Positions 26,000-35,381 of a stretch of DNA of 64,000 nucleotides are shown in pieces. The notes below the pieces were generated by a model that was not told the origin of the DNA, searched no databases, and saw only the letters and a program-made list of their open reading frames with translations. The stretch covers positions 372,001 through 436,000 of the forward strand of contig NZ_JACHBQ010000001.1 of NCBI RefSeq assembly GCF_014200405.1, in the 5' to 3' direction. Position 1 is the stretch's first letter; each line of letters starts with the position of its first letter. The position numbers were made by a program, and so were the translations under genes. The DNA is from Cryobacterium roopkundense. GTDB taxonomy: Bacteria; Actinomycetota; Actinomycetes; Actinomycetales; Microbacteriaceae.

Positions 26000-26542
26000 T
26001 TAGGAGTCGGTGCTCGAGGACTCGACCGGGGCCTGCGTGCCTGACGGCGCCGGGGCATCCGTCGGAGGTGTGCCGTGGTCACCCTGGGGACCGCGGGGGC
26101 CTTCGCCGGCGGCGGGTGCGGCCGGCGCGGTGCTGATCTTGGTGGCGTCGAGGCTCGTGCCGTTGGAATTCACGGTGCCGGAGGCGTGGATCTCGGTGCC
26201 TGTGGCGAGATCGGCGATCAGGCCATCGCCGTACTCGGTATCGCCCGAGGTCACGATGGTGCGGGTGAAGCCGTCCTTGTCAGTGACGGTGACAGTGTCG
26301 CCGGAGACCGACACGACAGTGCCGTGGATGTGCGGCACGTGCGCCGGGCGCTCTGTCGTGGTCGTCGCCGAGTCGGATGATGAGTCCGATGTCAACTCTG
26401 CCGTGGCAGCAAACGCCGCTCCGGCGCCGCCGAACACGAGCGCGGCGGCGGCGACAGCACCGATGATGATCGGCGCCCGGCGACGAGCAGGGGTGGCCGC
26501 GTCGAGGGAGGTGATGCGGGCTAGGTCTGTGGTGCGTTTCAT
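26000..26542 (-). CDS. exported DUF5666-like protein
   Basis: 180 residues. A membrane segment (APIIIGAVAAAALVFGGAGAAFA) is preceded by a short cytosolic tail and followed by a Ser/Thr linker. A small beta-barrel-like domain comes next (HIHGTVVSVSGDTVTVTDKDGFTRTIVTSGDTEY, GTEIHASGTVNSNGTSLDATKI) typical of DUF5666, then a disordered Pro/Gly/Ser tail. The AGGAG-preceded ATG at 26542 was used. It is divergent from a two-component system at 26682, a common arrangement in which the kinase system controls or senses through the envelope protein. Confidence 0.75.
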   Translation of the reverse strand: MKRTTDLARITSLDAATPARRRAPIIIGAVAAAALVFGGAGAAFAATAELTSDSSSDSATTTTERPAHVPHIHGTVVSVSGDTVTVTDKDGFTRTIVTSGDTEYGDGLIADLATGTEIHASGTVNSNGTSLDATKISTAPAAPAAGEGPRGPQGDHGTPPTDAPAPSGTQAPVESSSTDS

Positions 26543-26681
26543 GGGGGCTCCTATCGAGTGGTGTTTCGCTTCTTCTTCATGGTCAGCACCGAATCTGAAG
26601 ACGAACTGAATCTTCACCGGCACCGATGCACACCCAGAAGATCATCAGCATCCGTTCAGGTTCGAGCAGGAGTGTTGAAGC

Positions 26682-27356
26682 ATGCCCCCCGCTCCCGCCC
26701 GCATTCTCGTCGTCGAAGACGAGGAGCCGTTGCGCACGGCGATCGGGCAGGCCCTCGCGGGCGCGGGCTTCACCGTCGAGACCGCCGCCGACGGCACCGA
26801 CTTCGCCGCCCGCATCGCGCTCTTTCGACCGGATGCCGCGGTGCTCGACATCTCATTGCCCGGCGAGAGCGGGCTGCGCCTGGCCCAACGGCTGCGCAGC
26901 GCGGGGAATACCCCGGTGCTCTTCGTCACCGCCCGCGACGGCGTCGACGACAGGCTGGCCGCGTTCGGTGCCGGGGCCGACGATTACATCATCAAACCCT
27001 TCATACTGGCCGAACTCGTGGCACGCGTCACGGCAGTGCTTCGCCGCACCGGGGGACTGGTATCACCCACGATGCAGGTCGGTGACCTCGTGCTCGACGA
27101 AGCGGCGGCCCGGGTGACTCGTGCCGGGGCATCGATCGAGCTCACCGGCACCGAGTTTCGGCTGCTCACCTATCTCGTGCACAACCGTGGCCGCACGATG
27201 TCTAAGACGCAGATCCTCACCCAGGTGTGGGGGTACGACGACTACGACCCGAATCTGGTGGAGGCCTACGTGAGCGCCTTGCGCCGCAAACTCGACGCGA
27301 ACGGTCCGCGCCTGATTCAGACGGTGCGCGGCATCGGCTACCGAATGCAGGCCTGA
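26682..27356 (+). CDS. OmpR-family response regulator
   Basis: 224 residues. Receiver domain with acidic pocket EDEE and phosphoacceptor Asp56 in AVLDISLPGESG, conserved Thr (LFVTARD) and Lys (IIKPF). A winged-helix DNA-binding domain follows (LTGTEFRLLTYLVHNRGRTMSKTQILTQVWGY, VEAYVSALRRKL). GAGCAGGAG precedes the ATG. Its stop overlaps the start of the kinase gene by one base (TGATG). The partner kinase and the divergent DUF5666 gene form one module. Confidence 0.93.
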   Translation: MPPAPARILVVEDEEPLRTAIGQALAGAGFTVETAADGTDFAARIALFRPDAAVLDISLPGESGLRLAQRLRSAGNTPVLFVTARDGVDDRLAAFGAGADDYIIKPFILAELVARVTAVLRRTGGLVSPTMQVGDLVLDEAAARVTRAGASIELTGTEFRLLTYLVHNRGRTMSKTQILTQVWGYDDYDPNLVEAYVSALRRKLDANGPRLIQTVRGIGYRMQA

Positions 27357-28729
27357 TGCGCACCACGTCGCTGCGGCTTCGGGTGATCGCTGCGGTTCTC
27401 GGCGCGCTGAGCGTTGTGCTCGTGTGCGTCGGCATCCTGATCAATGTCGTGCTCGGCGAGCAGCTGCGGGCCGACCTGCAGCAGCGTCTGGTGGACCGGG
27501 CCGGGTATGCGCAAATTCTCGCCGAGCAGGGCTTGTCGGCGCAATCCCTCGCCAACCAGCTGACCGGCGACGACGTGACGGTGGCGTTCTCCCTCGGCGG
27601 CGACACCGTGTACGGCAGGGTCGAGCCCACACCGCGTGCCGGAAAACCGTCCGGCCCGCATGCCAGCCCGCCCCCGGGCGCCGTGATCACGCAGCGTGGA
27701 AACGAGGTGGCGGTCACCCAGACCGTGGCCGGCGGCACCCTCACGCTGAGCGCGAGCGAGGCGGGCATCGACCAGACCTTAAGCCAGCTGCGCACCATCG
27801 AGATTGTCGCGGCGGCGGCGACGCTGCTCGTGACCGGCCTGCTGCTGACCGGTGTGGTGGGTGTGGCGCTGCGCCCGCTCACGCGCATGACGGCCCTCGC
27901 TGTGGGCATCGCGCACGGCGATCGCGGCGGCCGGCTGCGGCCGAGCAACCCGCGCACCGAAATCGGACGCACGGCAGCCGCCATCGATGACATGCTGCAG
28001 GCGCTGGAGGCAGCCGAGACCACGGCGCGCGACGCGGCTCATGATGCGGCCGACGCCGAAGAACGGATGCGGCGGCTGCTCGCCGATGTGTCGCACGAGC
28101 TGCGCACCCCGGAGGCCGGACTGCAGGCGAGCGCCGAAACGCTGCTGCGCACCAATCCAGCCCGGGCCGAGCGTGAGCGCCTCACCGTGGGCATGATTCA
28201 GCAGACGCACAGGGCCGCTCGCCTGGTGAACGACCTGCTGCTGATCGAACGCCTCGATCAGGGTGGGGAGCAGCGGATGCCCGAGCCCGTCAACCTGTCG
28301 ACGCTCGCCGAGCGCGTGGTCGCCGAACAGCGGCTGCTCGCCGAGGGCCGCTCGATCTCGTTGAGCGCGCAGCGCGAGGTATGGGTGCACGGCGACGCCG
28401 AACGGCTTGGCCAGATTGTCACGAACCTGCTGGACAACGCCCGGCACGCCACCGACGCGGATGGCACCATTTCAGTGGTGTTGCGGGTGCGCGACGGGAG
28501 CGTTCAGCTCGAGGTGGGGGACTCCGGCGCCGGGGTGGCGCCCGCGGACCGCGAGCGCATCTTCGAGCGTTTCGTGCGCCTCGATCCGGCGCGCAGCGGC
28601 AGCCGCGGCGGGTCCGGGCTCGGCCTCCCCATCGCCCGGGCGCTCGCCCGCGCCCACGGCGGTACCCTCGCCTATGGGCTCCCCGGCGGCTTCACGCTCA
28701 CCCTTCCATCCGGCACACCGCCCGCCTGA
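27356..28729 (+). CDS. sensor histidine kinase
   Basis: 457 residues. Two transmembrane helices (about 10-32 and 147-172) frame an extracytoplasmic sensor of roughly 110 residues. A HAMP region, HisKA with His247 in DVSHELRTPEAGLQAS, and HATPase_c with NLLDNARHA (N box), GDSGAGVAP (G1), FERFVR (F box) and GSGLGLPIA (G2) follow. The dimerisation motif reads RTPEAG instead of the usual RTPLA. The stop codon falls inside the first copy of a 71-bp tandem duplication (28724-28865). Signal unknown. Confidence 0.92.
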   Translation: MRTTSLRLRVIAAVLGALSVVLVCVGILINVVLGEQLRADLQQRLVDRAGYAQILAEQGLSAQSLANQLTGDDVTVAFSLGGDTVYGRVEPTPRAGKPSGPHASPPPGAVITQRGNEVAVTQTVAGGTLTLSASEAGIDQTLSQLRTIEIVAAAATLLVTGLLLTGVVGVALRPLTRMTALAVGIAHGDRGGRLRPSNPRTEIGRTAAAIDDMLQALEAAETTARDAAHDAADAEERMRRLLADVSHELRTPEAGLQASAETLLRTNPARAERERLTVGMIQQTHRAARLVNDLLLIERLDQGGEQRMPEPVNLSTLAERVVAEQRLLAEGRSISLSAQREVWVHGDAERLGQIVTNLLDNARHATDADGTISVVLRVRDGSVQLEVGDSGAGVAPADRERIFERFVRLDPARSGSRGGSGLGLPIARALARAHGGTLAYGLPGGFTLTLPSGTPPA

Positions 28730-28865
28730 CCGCGCCGGTGTGGCCGCGCGCGCCCGCTGCGGCGGTCGCGCCCCGCGATAACGGCGCGTCGCGCGCCTGA
28801 CCGCGCCGGTATGGCCGCGCGCGCCCGCTGTAGCGGTCGCGCCCCGCGATAGCGGCGCGTGGGCT
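28724..28865. repeat. 71-bp tandem duplication at the kinase stop codon
   Basis: Two adjacent copies, 28724-28794 and 28795-28865, both beginning GCCTGACCGCGCCGGT and differing at only a handful of positions, mostly near the end. The first copy contains the TGA of the histidine kinase gene. The unit is more than 80% GC and self-complementary in places. Confidence 0.85.
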
Positions 28866-28878
28866 GGAGACGCGCGGG

Positions 28879-29667
28879 CTAGAGGCTCAGTAGGGAGGGC
28901 AGATGCACATTCGCGGCGGCGAACGCCGCGAACAACACGCCGTACGCCACGTACAGGGACACCGGAATAAGCACGATCCATTCGCGTACCGAGCCGGCAT
29001 TGCCGAGCACGGGCAGGGCCAGGTAGCCGCCGGACGTCCAGAGGCGCTTCAACACCGGCACCCGGCGCCAGAACCGTGGCGGCTTCGGCACCCACGGCCA
29101 CAGCAGAGGCAGCCCACCCGTGGTGAGGAAGTCGCCGAGCAGGTGCACGGCGTAGCCGAGGGCGACGCAGATCACGAACCACGCCTGCTGTTCCGGCGCG
29201 TAGAGCGCGATGAAAGCGGCCACCGCGAGCCCAATCAGCCACGCCAGACTCCACCACCGAGCCAGTTTGAGGGCCTTCGCGGCGAAAGCCACCGTGGCCG
29301 CGGTCATCACGGCCGGGCCTACGCTAATCGGCTGCGGCCATCCGCTCGGCTGCCAGATGAGGAGGCCGAGCCCGGTGGCGAGAATCCACACGCAGGCCAC
29401 CGCGAGCAGGCTGTGCAGGCCGTGCCGGTGCCCGCCGGAGGCGCGGGAGATGCCCGAGGTCACGAACTTGCCGAGCACGGGGACCGAGTGCGCGATGGTG
29501 GCTGAGCCGTGGTCGGCGTCGGGCAGCAGGGCGGCGCCCGCGCACAGCAGCACCCCGGCCATCGTGCCGGTGGGTGTCACGGGGAACAGGCCGAGACCGT
29601 GCCCCGCGGTGGCCGTGACGGCGATCCACGCTGCGGCGCCGGTCATGGCGTGGTGTGCACCCATCAT
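28879..29667 (-). CDS. YdjM/DUF457-type membrane-bound metal-dependent hydrolase
   Basis: 262 residues with about six membrane segments. Conserved metal-binding motifs are HHAMTG at the N-terminus, LLPDADH, GHRHGLHSL and HLLGDFLTTGG. This fits the LexA-regulated YdjM/DUF457 family, membrane proteins with a phospholipase-like histidine/aspartate site and no settled physiological substrate. ATG at 29667; the two methionines at the start give either MMGAHH or MGAHH. Convergent with the two-component system and divergent from the ABC ATPase. Confidence 0.83.
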   Translation of the reverse strand: MMGAHHAMTGAAAWIAVTATAGHGLGLFPVTPTGTMAGVLLCAGAALLPDADHGSATIAHSVPVLGKFVTSGISRASGGHRHGLHSLLAVACVWILATGLGLLIWQPSGWPQPISVGPAVMTAATVAFAAKALKLARWWSLAWLIGLAVAAFIALYAPEQQAWFVICVALGYAVHLLGDFLTTGGLPLLWPWVPKPPRFWRRVPVLKRLWTSGGYLALPVLGNAGSVREWIVLIPVSLYVAYGVLFAAFAAANVHLPSLLSL

Positions 29668-29784
29668 GAGTGTGGCCTCCGTGTCGTTGTGCGAGCGGAT
29701 GCCCGACTCATCACCCTAGGTGCCACCACCGACACACCGCGTCACGGTGGCGCGCGCCCCGGCCGTGAACGACAATGGGACATC

Positions 29785-31275
29785 ATGACACCCGCCATTC
29801 TGAGTCTCACCGGCGTGAGCAAACGCTTCGGCTCCGTACAGGCGCTCGATGATGCCCACCTCGATCTGCGCGCGGGAGAGGTACACGCCGTGGTCGGGGC
29901 GAACGGCGCGGGCAAGTCCGTGCTCGTGAAGATTCTCTGTGGCGTTTATCCCGCGGATTCCGCCACGCTTACCCTGAATGGCACTGTCGTGTCGATCGGC
30001 AGCGCCCGCGAGGCCGGCCTGCTCGGTCTGGCGATCATCCACCAGACTCCCGGCACCGATCCCCGACTCACCGTGGCCGACTACCTCATGCTCGGCCAGG
30101 AGCCCACGCGCCGGGGCCTCATCGACCGGCAGCAGCTTCGGCGCTCGGCAGCGGAGCGACTCGCCGTCATCGGCGCTGTCCTGCCAACGGATGCGCCGCT
30201 CGGCTCGCTCGGCCGCGGCCAGCACCTTCTGCTCGAGATTGCCCGGGCGGTGGCCGATCACGCGCGCGTCGTCGTGCTGGATGAGCCCACGGCATCCGTT
30301 TCGATTGACGAAGCCCAGACCATGCTGCGGGTGATCGACGCGCTGCGGCGCTCCGGGATCGCGGTCGTGGTGATCACGCATCGGCTCGATGAGATTTGGC
30401 GTCTCGCCGACCGCATCACGGTGCTGCGGGCGGGTCGAGTGGTGAGGAACGGGCGCGTCTCGGAGACGAGCGTGGAGCAGGTCACCACCGACATGCTCGG
30501 ACACGAGGTGTCGCGCGCCGTGGCCGCCGAGCCCGTGGTGACCGGACCCGTCGTGCTCGCCGGCGAGGCGCTGACCGACGGCTCCGGGTTTGGGCCGATC
30601 AGCCTCGACCTTCGTGCGGGGGAGATCGTGGCAGTGGTCGGCGGCGGCGCCGCCACCCTCGCGGGCCTGCTCACCGGTGTGCGCCGGGTGCGCGGCGGCA
30701 GGCTGCTGCGGGGAGGCATGCCGATTCGGCTGCGCGGCCTGCGCGACGCGGTGCGGCACGGCATCGGAGTGATGCCCGAGAGCCGGGAGCAGCAAGCGCT
30801 TGCGGTTCGTCTGGCCGAGGAGCCGCCCGTGGTGCTCACCGGCATGGACGCGGTGCGCGCCGCCGTGGAGGAGCGGCTGGCCTCGGTTCGGCAGGCCGTG
30901 AAGACCGACATCCCGGTGCTTCGTCGGGCCCCGTGGGAGTTGCGGGAAGACATTCCCGCGCTCGTCGAGGGCAACCGGCAGTCGGTGACGCTCGCCCGCT
31001 GGGGCGAGCTGGCACCGCCGGTGCTCGTGCTCGTTGAGCCCACGCGCGGCGTCGACGTGGGCGCCAGACAGCGGATGCACCGCGAGCTGGCCGAGCTGCG
31101 TCGCGGGGGAACGGCGATACTGCTCGTCTCGACCGACCTCGAGGAGGTGCTCGGACTGAGCGATCGTATCCTCGTGGTGCGGTCGGGCAGCGTGGTGGCT
31201 GAACTCAGCCGCGCCGACGCCACCCCGCAGAACGTGACGGAGCACGTGGCCGGGCGCGCCGGTCAGTCGGCGTGA
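29785..31275 (+). CDS. orphan sugar-type ABC ATPase with degenerate second half
   Basis: 496 residues with the duplicated nucleotide-binding layout of ribose/xylose importers (RbsA/XylG). The first half has Walker A GANGAGKSV, Walker B VVLDEPTASVS and VITHR, but the signature reads LGRGQHLLLEIARA instead of LSxGQ. The second half has lost Walker A (VVGGGAATLAG in place of a GxxGxGK loop) while keeping VEPTRGVDVG and VSTDLEE. Sugar ATPases often have a weakened second site, but not usually this far. No permease or binding protein gene is adjacent, so its partner is unknown. Either a relic or an ATPase shared by distant transporters. Confidence 0.82.
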   Translation: MTPAILSLTGVSKRFGSVQALDDAHLDLRAGEVHAVVGANGAGKSVLVKILCGVYPADSATLTLNGTVVSIGSAREAGLLGLAIIHQTPGTDPRLTVADYLMLGQEPTRRGLIDRQQLRRSAAERLAVIGAVLPTDAPLGSLGRGQHLLLEIARAVADHARVVVLDEPTASVSIDEAQTMLRVIDALRRSGIAVVVITHRLDEIWRLADRITVLRAGRVVRNGRVSETSVEQVTTDMLGHEVSRAVAAEPVVTGPVVLAGEALTDGSGFGPISLDLRAGEIVAVVGGGAATLAGLLTGVRRVRGGRLLRGGMPIRLRGLRDAVRHGIGVMPESREQQALAVRLAEEPPVVLTGMDAVRAAVEERLASVRQAVKTDIPVLRRAPWELREDIPALVEGNRQSVTLARWGELAPPVLVLVEPTRGVDVGARQRMHRELAELRRGGTAILLVSTDLEEVLGLSDRILVVRSGSVVAELSRADATPQNVTEHVAGRAGQSA

Positions 31276-31278
31276 ATC

Positions 31279-31773
31279 TTACTTGCGCGGTCGCACGACG
31301 AGCACCGGGCAGGTCGCGTGGCGCACGCACTGGTCGCTCACGGAACCCAGCAGCATGCCGGTGAAACCGCCGTGCCCGCGGGAGCCGACCACGAGCATCC
31401 GCGCCGGGCGCGAGATCTCGATCAGGCCCTTGGCGGCGCCGGAGTGCACCACCCTGTAGTCCACGGACACGTCGGAGAACTTGGCTGCGAGTGCGGACAC
31501 GTCCTTGCGCAGACTGGCCTCCACCGAAGCGGCATACTCGGCGAAGGACGACACATAGCCGAACTGCCAGTCGGCGGGCCGCGGCGCGGTGTCGATGGTC
31601 CAGGTGCGCACCACCACGACGGGCGTATGCAGCTGCACGGCGAGTTCGAGTGCCTCGGTGAGAGCGCGGTCGGAGCAGTCTGACCCGTCGTGCCCCACAA
31701 CGATGCTGCCTGCGGGAACGGAGGCGGGCACGGCCGCCGGGTCGGTGTTGCCGAGAGTGCCTTCGGTGTTCAT
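31279..31773 (-). CDS. universal stress protein (UspA family)
   Basis: 164 residues, one Usp domain. The ATP-binding residues are in IVVGHDGSDCSDRAL and the terminal GSRGHGGFTGMLLGSVSDQCVRHATCPVLVV. The protein binds ATP and is induced by stress in the cytosol. Two in-frame ATGs are six bases apart; the one at 31773 has AAGGAG at optimal distance, whereas the ATG at 31779 nearly abuts that site, so 31773 is preferred. Confidence 0.92.
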   Translation of the reverse strand: MNTEGTLGNTDPAAVPASVPAGSIVVGHDGSDCSDRALTEALELAVQLHTPVVVVRTWTIDTAPRPADWQFGYVSSFAEYAASVEASLRKDVSALAAKFSDVSVDYRVVHSGAAKGLIEISRPARMLVVGSRGHGGFTGMLLGSVSDQCVRHATCPVLVVRPRK

Positions 31774-31917
31774 CGTCATTCTCCTTGTGTGGTGGTGGGG
31801 CATCGCTGTCGTACTACCATTCTGGTGCCTCCGCGGTTGTCCCGACCGCGCCGGCATAACTCCCGCAGCGCCGCTACGCCTGGGTAGTTGCCCGACCCGT
31901 CTGACCGCCCCATCCCC

Positions 31918-31998
31918 GAAATCGACGGAGATCTCGGCCCGGACTGCGCAAACACGCCGACAAATCACTGTTTTCGCCTAAAAATCTCCGTCGTTTTC
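31918..31998. terminator. long-looped inverted repeat, possible terminator
   Basis: Arms 31918-31934 and 31982-31998 match at 15 of 17 positions around CGACGGAGAT / ATCTCCGTCG, with a 47-nt loop. It lies downstream of the leftward GAF regulator gene. The rest of 31774-32056 shows nothing else recognisable. Confidence 0.4.
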
Positions 31999-32056
31999 GT
32001 GAGCGGAGCTGGGCGGGGCGGGAGGGCAGAGGGCACGTCTCAGGGGGAGGCGCCCG

Positions 32057-33343
32057 TCAGGCGCCGGCCTCACGATCGAGGCGCTCGAGCCGGGCGCGAA
32101 GCGCGAGGTATCCGGGGTCGGCGAGGCCCCTCAGCCGACCGAGCTCCCGCACGGCCTCCGCGTCGCCGCAGCCCATCTCGGTGGCGCACCAGCGCCGGAT
32201 CAGGTCGGCGCTCCCGCTCACCCGCACGAGGGAACCGACCGCGGCAGTGAGCTCCGCACGCAGCGGCTCGATCGCGCGGGCGGTCGAGCGCTCGAGCAGC
32301 GGCCCGGTGTACACGTCGAGCGCTGCCGACGCCTGGCCCTCGCGCACGAGGCGCAGCACGCGCGCCACGTCCGACACCCCCTGCGCCGCCGGGGCCAACC
32401 GGTACGGTCCCGACTCGAGTAGGCTGCCCAAAATCAAGCGGATGCGATGCATCTCGATCCGAATCGTGGAGGCCGCGCCGGTCTCGCCGTGCACCTCGTA
32501 GGCGAGCTCGTCCGCGGTGAAGCCGCGCGCCCGCGAGTCGAGCAGGGCGAGGATCTCCGCGCGACGCAGGGTCAGCGGCATCCGCTGCCCGTCGGCGCGA
32601 ATCACCGTGGGCGAACCTCCGAGCAGTTCGAGGGACACGAGCCCGGGCGGGGTCGCCGGCCGCGGGCGTGCCGCGGGCGGGCGCGATCGAAGCAGCTCCT
32701 CGGCGAGGCGCACCCCCACCTTCACCATGCGCACGCTGTCGACCGATACGGTGTTGAGCGGCCCCGACACAGTGAGCACCCCCACCACGAGCCCTGTGGC
32801 CGGGTCACGAATGGGCGAGGCCGTGCAGACCCAGGCGTGGTGCGTGCGCACGAGGTGCTCGGCGGAGAACAGCTGCGCGGTGCGCCCGTTGATCACGGCT
32901 TCGCTGATGGCGTTTGTGCCGATGCCGGTCTCCGACCAATCGGCACCCTCCACGAATTCGAGGGTGTCGGCGCGCCGCAGCACGCTCGCGCTGCCCACCC
33001 GCCAGAGGATCTCCCCGCCGGCGTCGGCCATCACGAGCAGATGCTGCCCGTCGGTGCTCTCGTCGGCGAGCAACTCGCTCAGAGCCGGCATCACAGCCTG
33101 CAAAATATGCGCCCGACGCAGCGACACGATCTCGCTCACCTCGTGCAGGTGCCGCGGCAGGTGCGCGTCGGGATTGATGCCGGCGGCGAGGGAACGCTGC
33201 CAGGACTGCTGAACCGCGGGGGAGATGCCCGGCTGGGGCGCACCCGCGAGGGTTTTTTCGTGGGCCGCGCGCAGCATCCGATCGTACTCGAGGGGCGAAG
33301 AAAACCGCAGGTCAGGCGGCATCGCGGGCGAGACCTGTGCCAT
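32057..33343 (-). CDS. GAF-domain transcriptional regulator
   Basis: 428 residues. N-terminal segment PAVQQSWQRSLAAGINPD and the GAF-like domain (EGADWSETGIGTNAISEAV, HHAWVCTASPIRDPATGLVVGVLTVSG) match activators of the AcoR type. The sigma-54 AAA+ domain is absent. Instead a C-terminal winged-helix-like region is present (LTLRRAEILALLDSRARGFTADELAYEVHGETG). This AcoR-like but sigma-54-independent form is common in actinobacteria and often sits beside alcohol, aldehyde or monooxygenase genes. The ATG at 33343 has AAGGAG at good spacing. It is divergent from a flavin monooxygenase, its likely target. Confidence 0.82.
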   Translation of the reverse strand: MAQVSPAMPPDLRFSSPLEYDRMLRAAHEKTLAGAPQPGISPAVQQSWQRSLAAGINPDAHLPRHLHEVSEIVSLRRAHILQAVMPALSELLADESTDGQHLLVMADAGGEILWRVGSASVLRRADTLEFVEGADWSETGIGTNAISEAVINGRTAQLFSAEHLVRTHHAWVCTASPIRDPATGLVVGVLTVSGPLNTVSVDSVRMVKVGVRLAEELLRSRPPAARPRPATPPGLVSLELLGGSPTVIRADGQRMPLTLRRAEILALLDSRARGFTADELAYEVHGETGAASTIRIEMHRIRLILGSLLESGPYRLAPAAQGVSDVARVLRLVREGQASAALDVYTGPLLERSTARAIEPLRAELTAAVGSLVRVSGSADLIRRWCATEMGCGDAEAVRELGRLRGLADPGYLALRARLERLDREAGA

Positions 33344-33387
33344 TACCTGTCTCCTTCGACGTTCGACGGAGGCCGCCAAGGCGAAGG

Positions 33388-33404
33388 TGTAACGCCTATG
33401 TAAC
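33388..33404. promoter_or_regulatory. direct repeat in divergent promoter region
   Basis: TGTAAC occurs at 33388-33393 and 33399-33404, one helical turn apart (11 bp), between the divergent GAF regulator and monooxygenase genes. It is a candidate regulator site. Confidence 0.3.
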
Positions 33405-33515
33405 CCTCGAGGCCGTGTACTGGTGAGTAGTGGATCACGCTCGAATCAGCGCGACGGGGCAATCGTACCGTCGCAGCCCGGGCGGATCGCGATCAGCGCA
33501 CACAAAGGAGTGAAT

Positions 33516-35354
33516 ATGCCTGAATCACCCGGTACCGAATCACCCAGCACCGAGTCACCCAGCACGCTCGAATCAGCCAGTGATGGCGTGCAGGCCTGGC
33601 TCACCGAGCTCGACCGCACGCTGCAGGCCGGAGACGTGGCGGCGGCCCTCGACCTGTTCGACGACGACTGCTACTGGCGGGACTTCGTCTCGTTCACCTG
33701 GAACCTCAAGACCCTCGAAGGCAAGGCCGACATCGAGCGGATGCTCACCGCCACCCTCGACAGCGTGAAGCCGAGCGGGTGGGTGCTCGCCGAACCCGCC
33801 ACGGGCACTGCCGCCGATGCGGAAGCCTGGGTGAACTTCGAGACCGCGCAGGCCCGCGGCTACGCGCATCTTCGGCTGCGAAACGGCACGTGCTGGACCA
33901 TCCTCACCACGATGCAGGAGCTCAAAGGCTTCGAGGAGAAGAAGAACTTCACGAGGGAGACCGGCGTCTCGCACGTGATCGAAAAGGGACGCAAGTCGTG
34001 GCTCGAGAAAAAGGAGGAGCGCGAGGCGCGGCTCGGCTACGAGGAGCAGCCGTACTGTGTGATCGTGGGAGGAGGGCAGGGCGGCATCGGGCTCGCCGCC
34101 CGGATGCGCCGGCTCGGCGTGCCCACGATCGTGATCGAGAAGAACGCCCGGCCCGGTGACTCCTGGCGCAACCGGTACAAGTCCCTGCACCTCCACGACC
34201 CGGTCTGGTACGACCACCTGCCCTACATGAAATTCCCCGAGGACTGGCCGGTGTTTGCGTCGAAAGACAAGATCGGTGACTGGCTTGAGCACTACACGCG
34301 CATCATGGAGCTGAACTACTGGTCGAGCACCGAGTGCACGAAGGCGGCGTTCGACGAGGAGGCCCAGGAATGGGTCGTGCAGGTGGTGCGGGAGGGCAAG
34401 CCGGTGACGCTTCGCCCCAAGCAGCTTGTGTTCGCGCTCGGGGTTTCCGGGTATCCGAACACCCCGGTGTTCGAGGGTGCCGACGCGTTCACCGGGCAGC
34501 AGCACCACTCGTCCCAGCACGCCGGCGGCGGGGACTGGACGGGCAAGAAGGCCGTCGTGATCGGCTCGAACAACTCGGCCCACGACATTTGCGCCGACCT
34601 GTGGGAGAACGGCGCAGAGGTCACCATGGTGCAGCGCTCCTCGACGCACATCGCCCGCAGCGACGCTCTCATGGACCTCGCCCTCGGCGGGCTGTACTCC
34701 GAGCAGGCGCTCGCGAACGGGGTGACCACGGAGAAGGCCGACCTGCTCTTCGCGTCGCTGCCGTACCGCATCCTGCCGGCGGCGCAGATCCCGGTGTACG
34801 AGCAGATGGCCGAGCGCGACGCCGAGTTCTACTCCCAGCTCGAGGCGGTCGGGTTCGACCTCGATTTCGGCACCGACGGCTCCGGCCTGTTCCTGAAGTA
34901 CCTGCGCCGCGGCTCGGGCTATTACATCGATGTGGGCGCCTCGCAGCTGCTCATCGATGGCCGGGTATCGGTGAAGTCGGGGCAGCTCGCGTCCATCACG
35001 CCCGATTCAGTCGTGATGGCCGACGGGTCGACGCTGCCGGCTGACCTCATCGTGTACGCCACCGGCTACGGCTCGATGAACGGCTGGCTCGCCGATCTTG
35101 TCTCGCCCGAGGTCGCCGACCAGGTGGGCCGCTGCTGGGGCTACGGCTCGGACACCCCGAAGGATCCTGGGCCGTGGGAGGGGGAGCTGCGCAACATGTG
35201 GAAACCCACCAACGTGCCGCAGCTCTGGATCCACGGCGGCAACCTGCACCAGAGCCGGCACTACTCCAACTACCTCGCGCTGCAGATCAAGGCGCGCATG
35301 GAAGGGCTCGAGACCCCGGTCTTCGAGCTGCAGGAGTCGCACTACGCGCACTAG
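33516..35354 (+). CDS. flavin-containing monooxygenase with N-terminal SnoaL/NTF2-like domain
   Basis: 612 residues. The first 150 or so (LTELDRTLQAGDVAAALDLFDDDCYWRDF ... NGTCWTILTTMQELKGFEE) resemble a SnoaL/NTF2-like domain. The remainder is an FMO/YUCCA-type enzyme: FAD motif VIVGGGQGGIGLAARM, DSWRNRYKSLHLHDPV, NADP motif VVIGSNNSAHDICADL and the ATGYGS segment. It would oxygenate a small organic compound with NADPH. AAAGGAG precedes the ATG at 33516 by five nt. Control by the divergent GAF regulator is likely. It resembles actinobacterial FMOs of unknown substrate. Confidence 0.87.
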   Translation: MPESPGTESPSTESPSTLESASDGVQAWLTELDRTLQAGDVAAALDLFDDDCYWRDFVSFTWNLKTLEGKADIERMLTATLDSVKPSGWVLAEPATGTAADAEAWVNFETAQARGYAHLRLRNGTCWTILTTMQELKGFEEKKNFTRETGVSHVIEKGRKSWLEKKEEREARLGYEEQPYCVIVGGGQGGIGLAARMRRLGVPTIVIEKNARPGDSWRNRYKSLHLHDPVWYDHLPYMKFPEDWPVFASKDKIGDWLEHYTRIMELNYWSSTECTKAAFDEEAQEWVVQVVREGKPVTLRPKQLVFALGVSGYPNTPVFEGADAFTGQQHHSSQHAGGGDWTGKKAVVIGSNNSAHDICADLWENGAEVTMVQRSSTHIARSDALMDLALGGLYSEQALANGVTTEKADLLFASLPYRILPAAQIPVYEQMAERDAEFYSQLEAVGFDLDFGTDGSGLFLKYLRRGSGYYIDVGASQLLIDGRVSVKSGQLASITPDSVVMADGSTLPADLIVYATGYGSMNGWLADLVSPEVADQVGRCWGYGSDTPKDPGPWEGELRNMWKPTNVPQLWIHGGNLHQSRHYSNYLALQIKARMEGLETPVFELQESHYAH

Positions 35355-35381
35355 CGAATAACGTGCTGCGGTACGCCCCCT

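Noticed and set aside
29716..31245. 509-codon open frame on the minus strand
   Set aside because: Antisense to the ABC ATPase gene; repetitive His/Gly/Arg composition.
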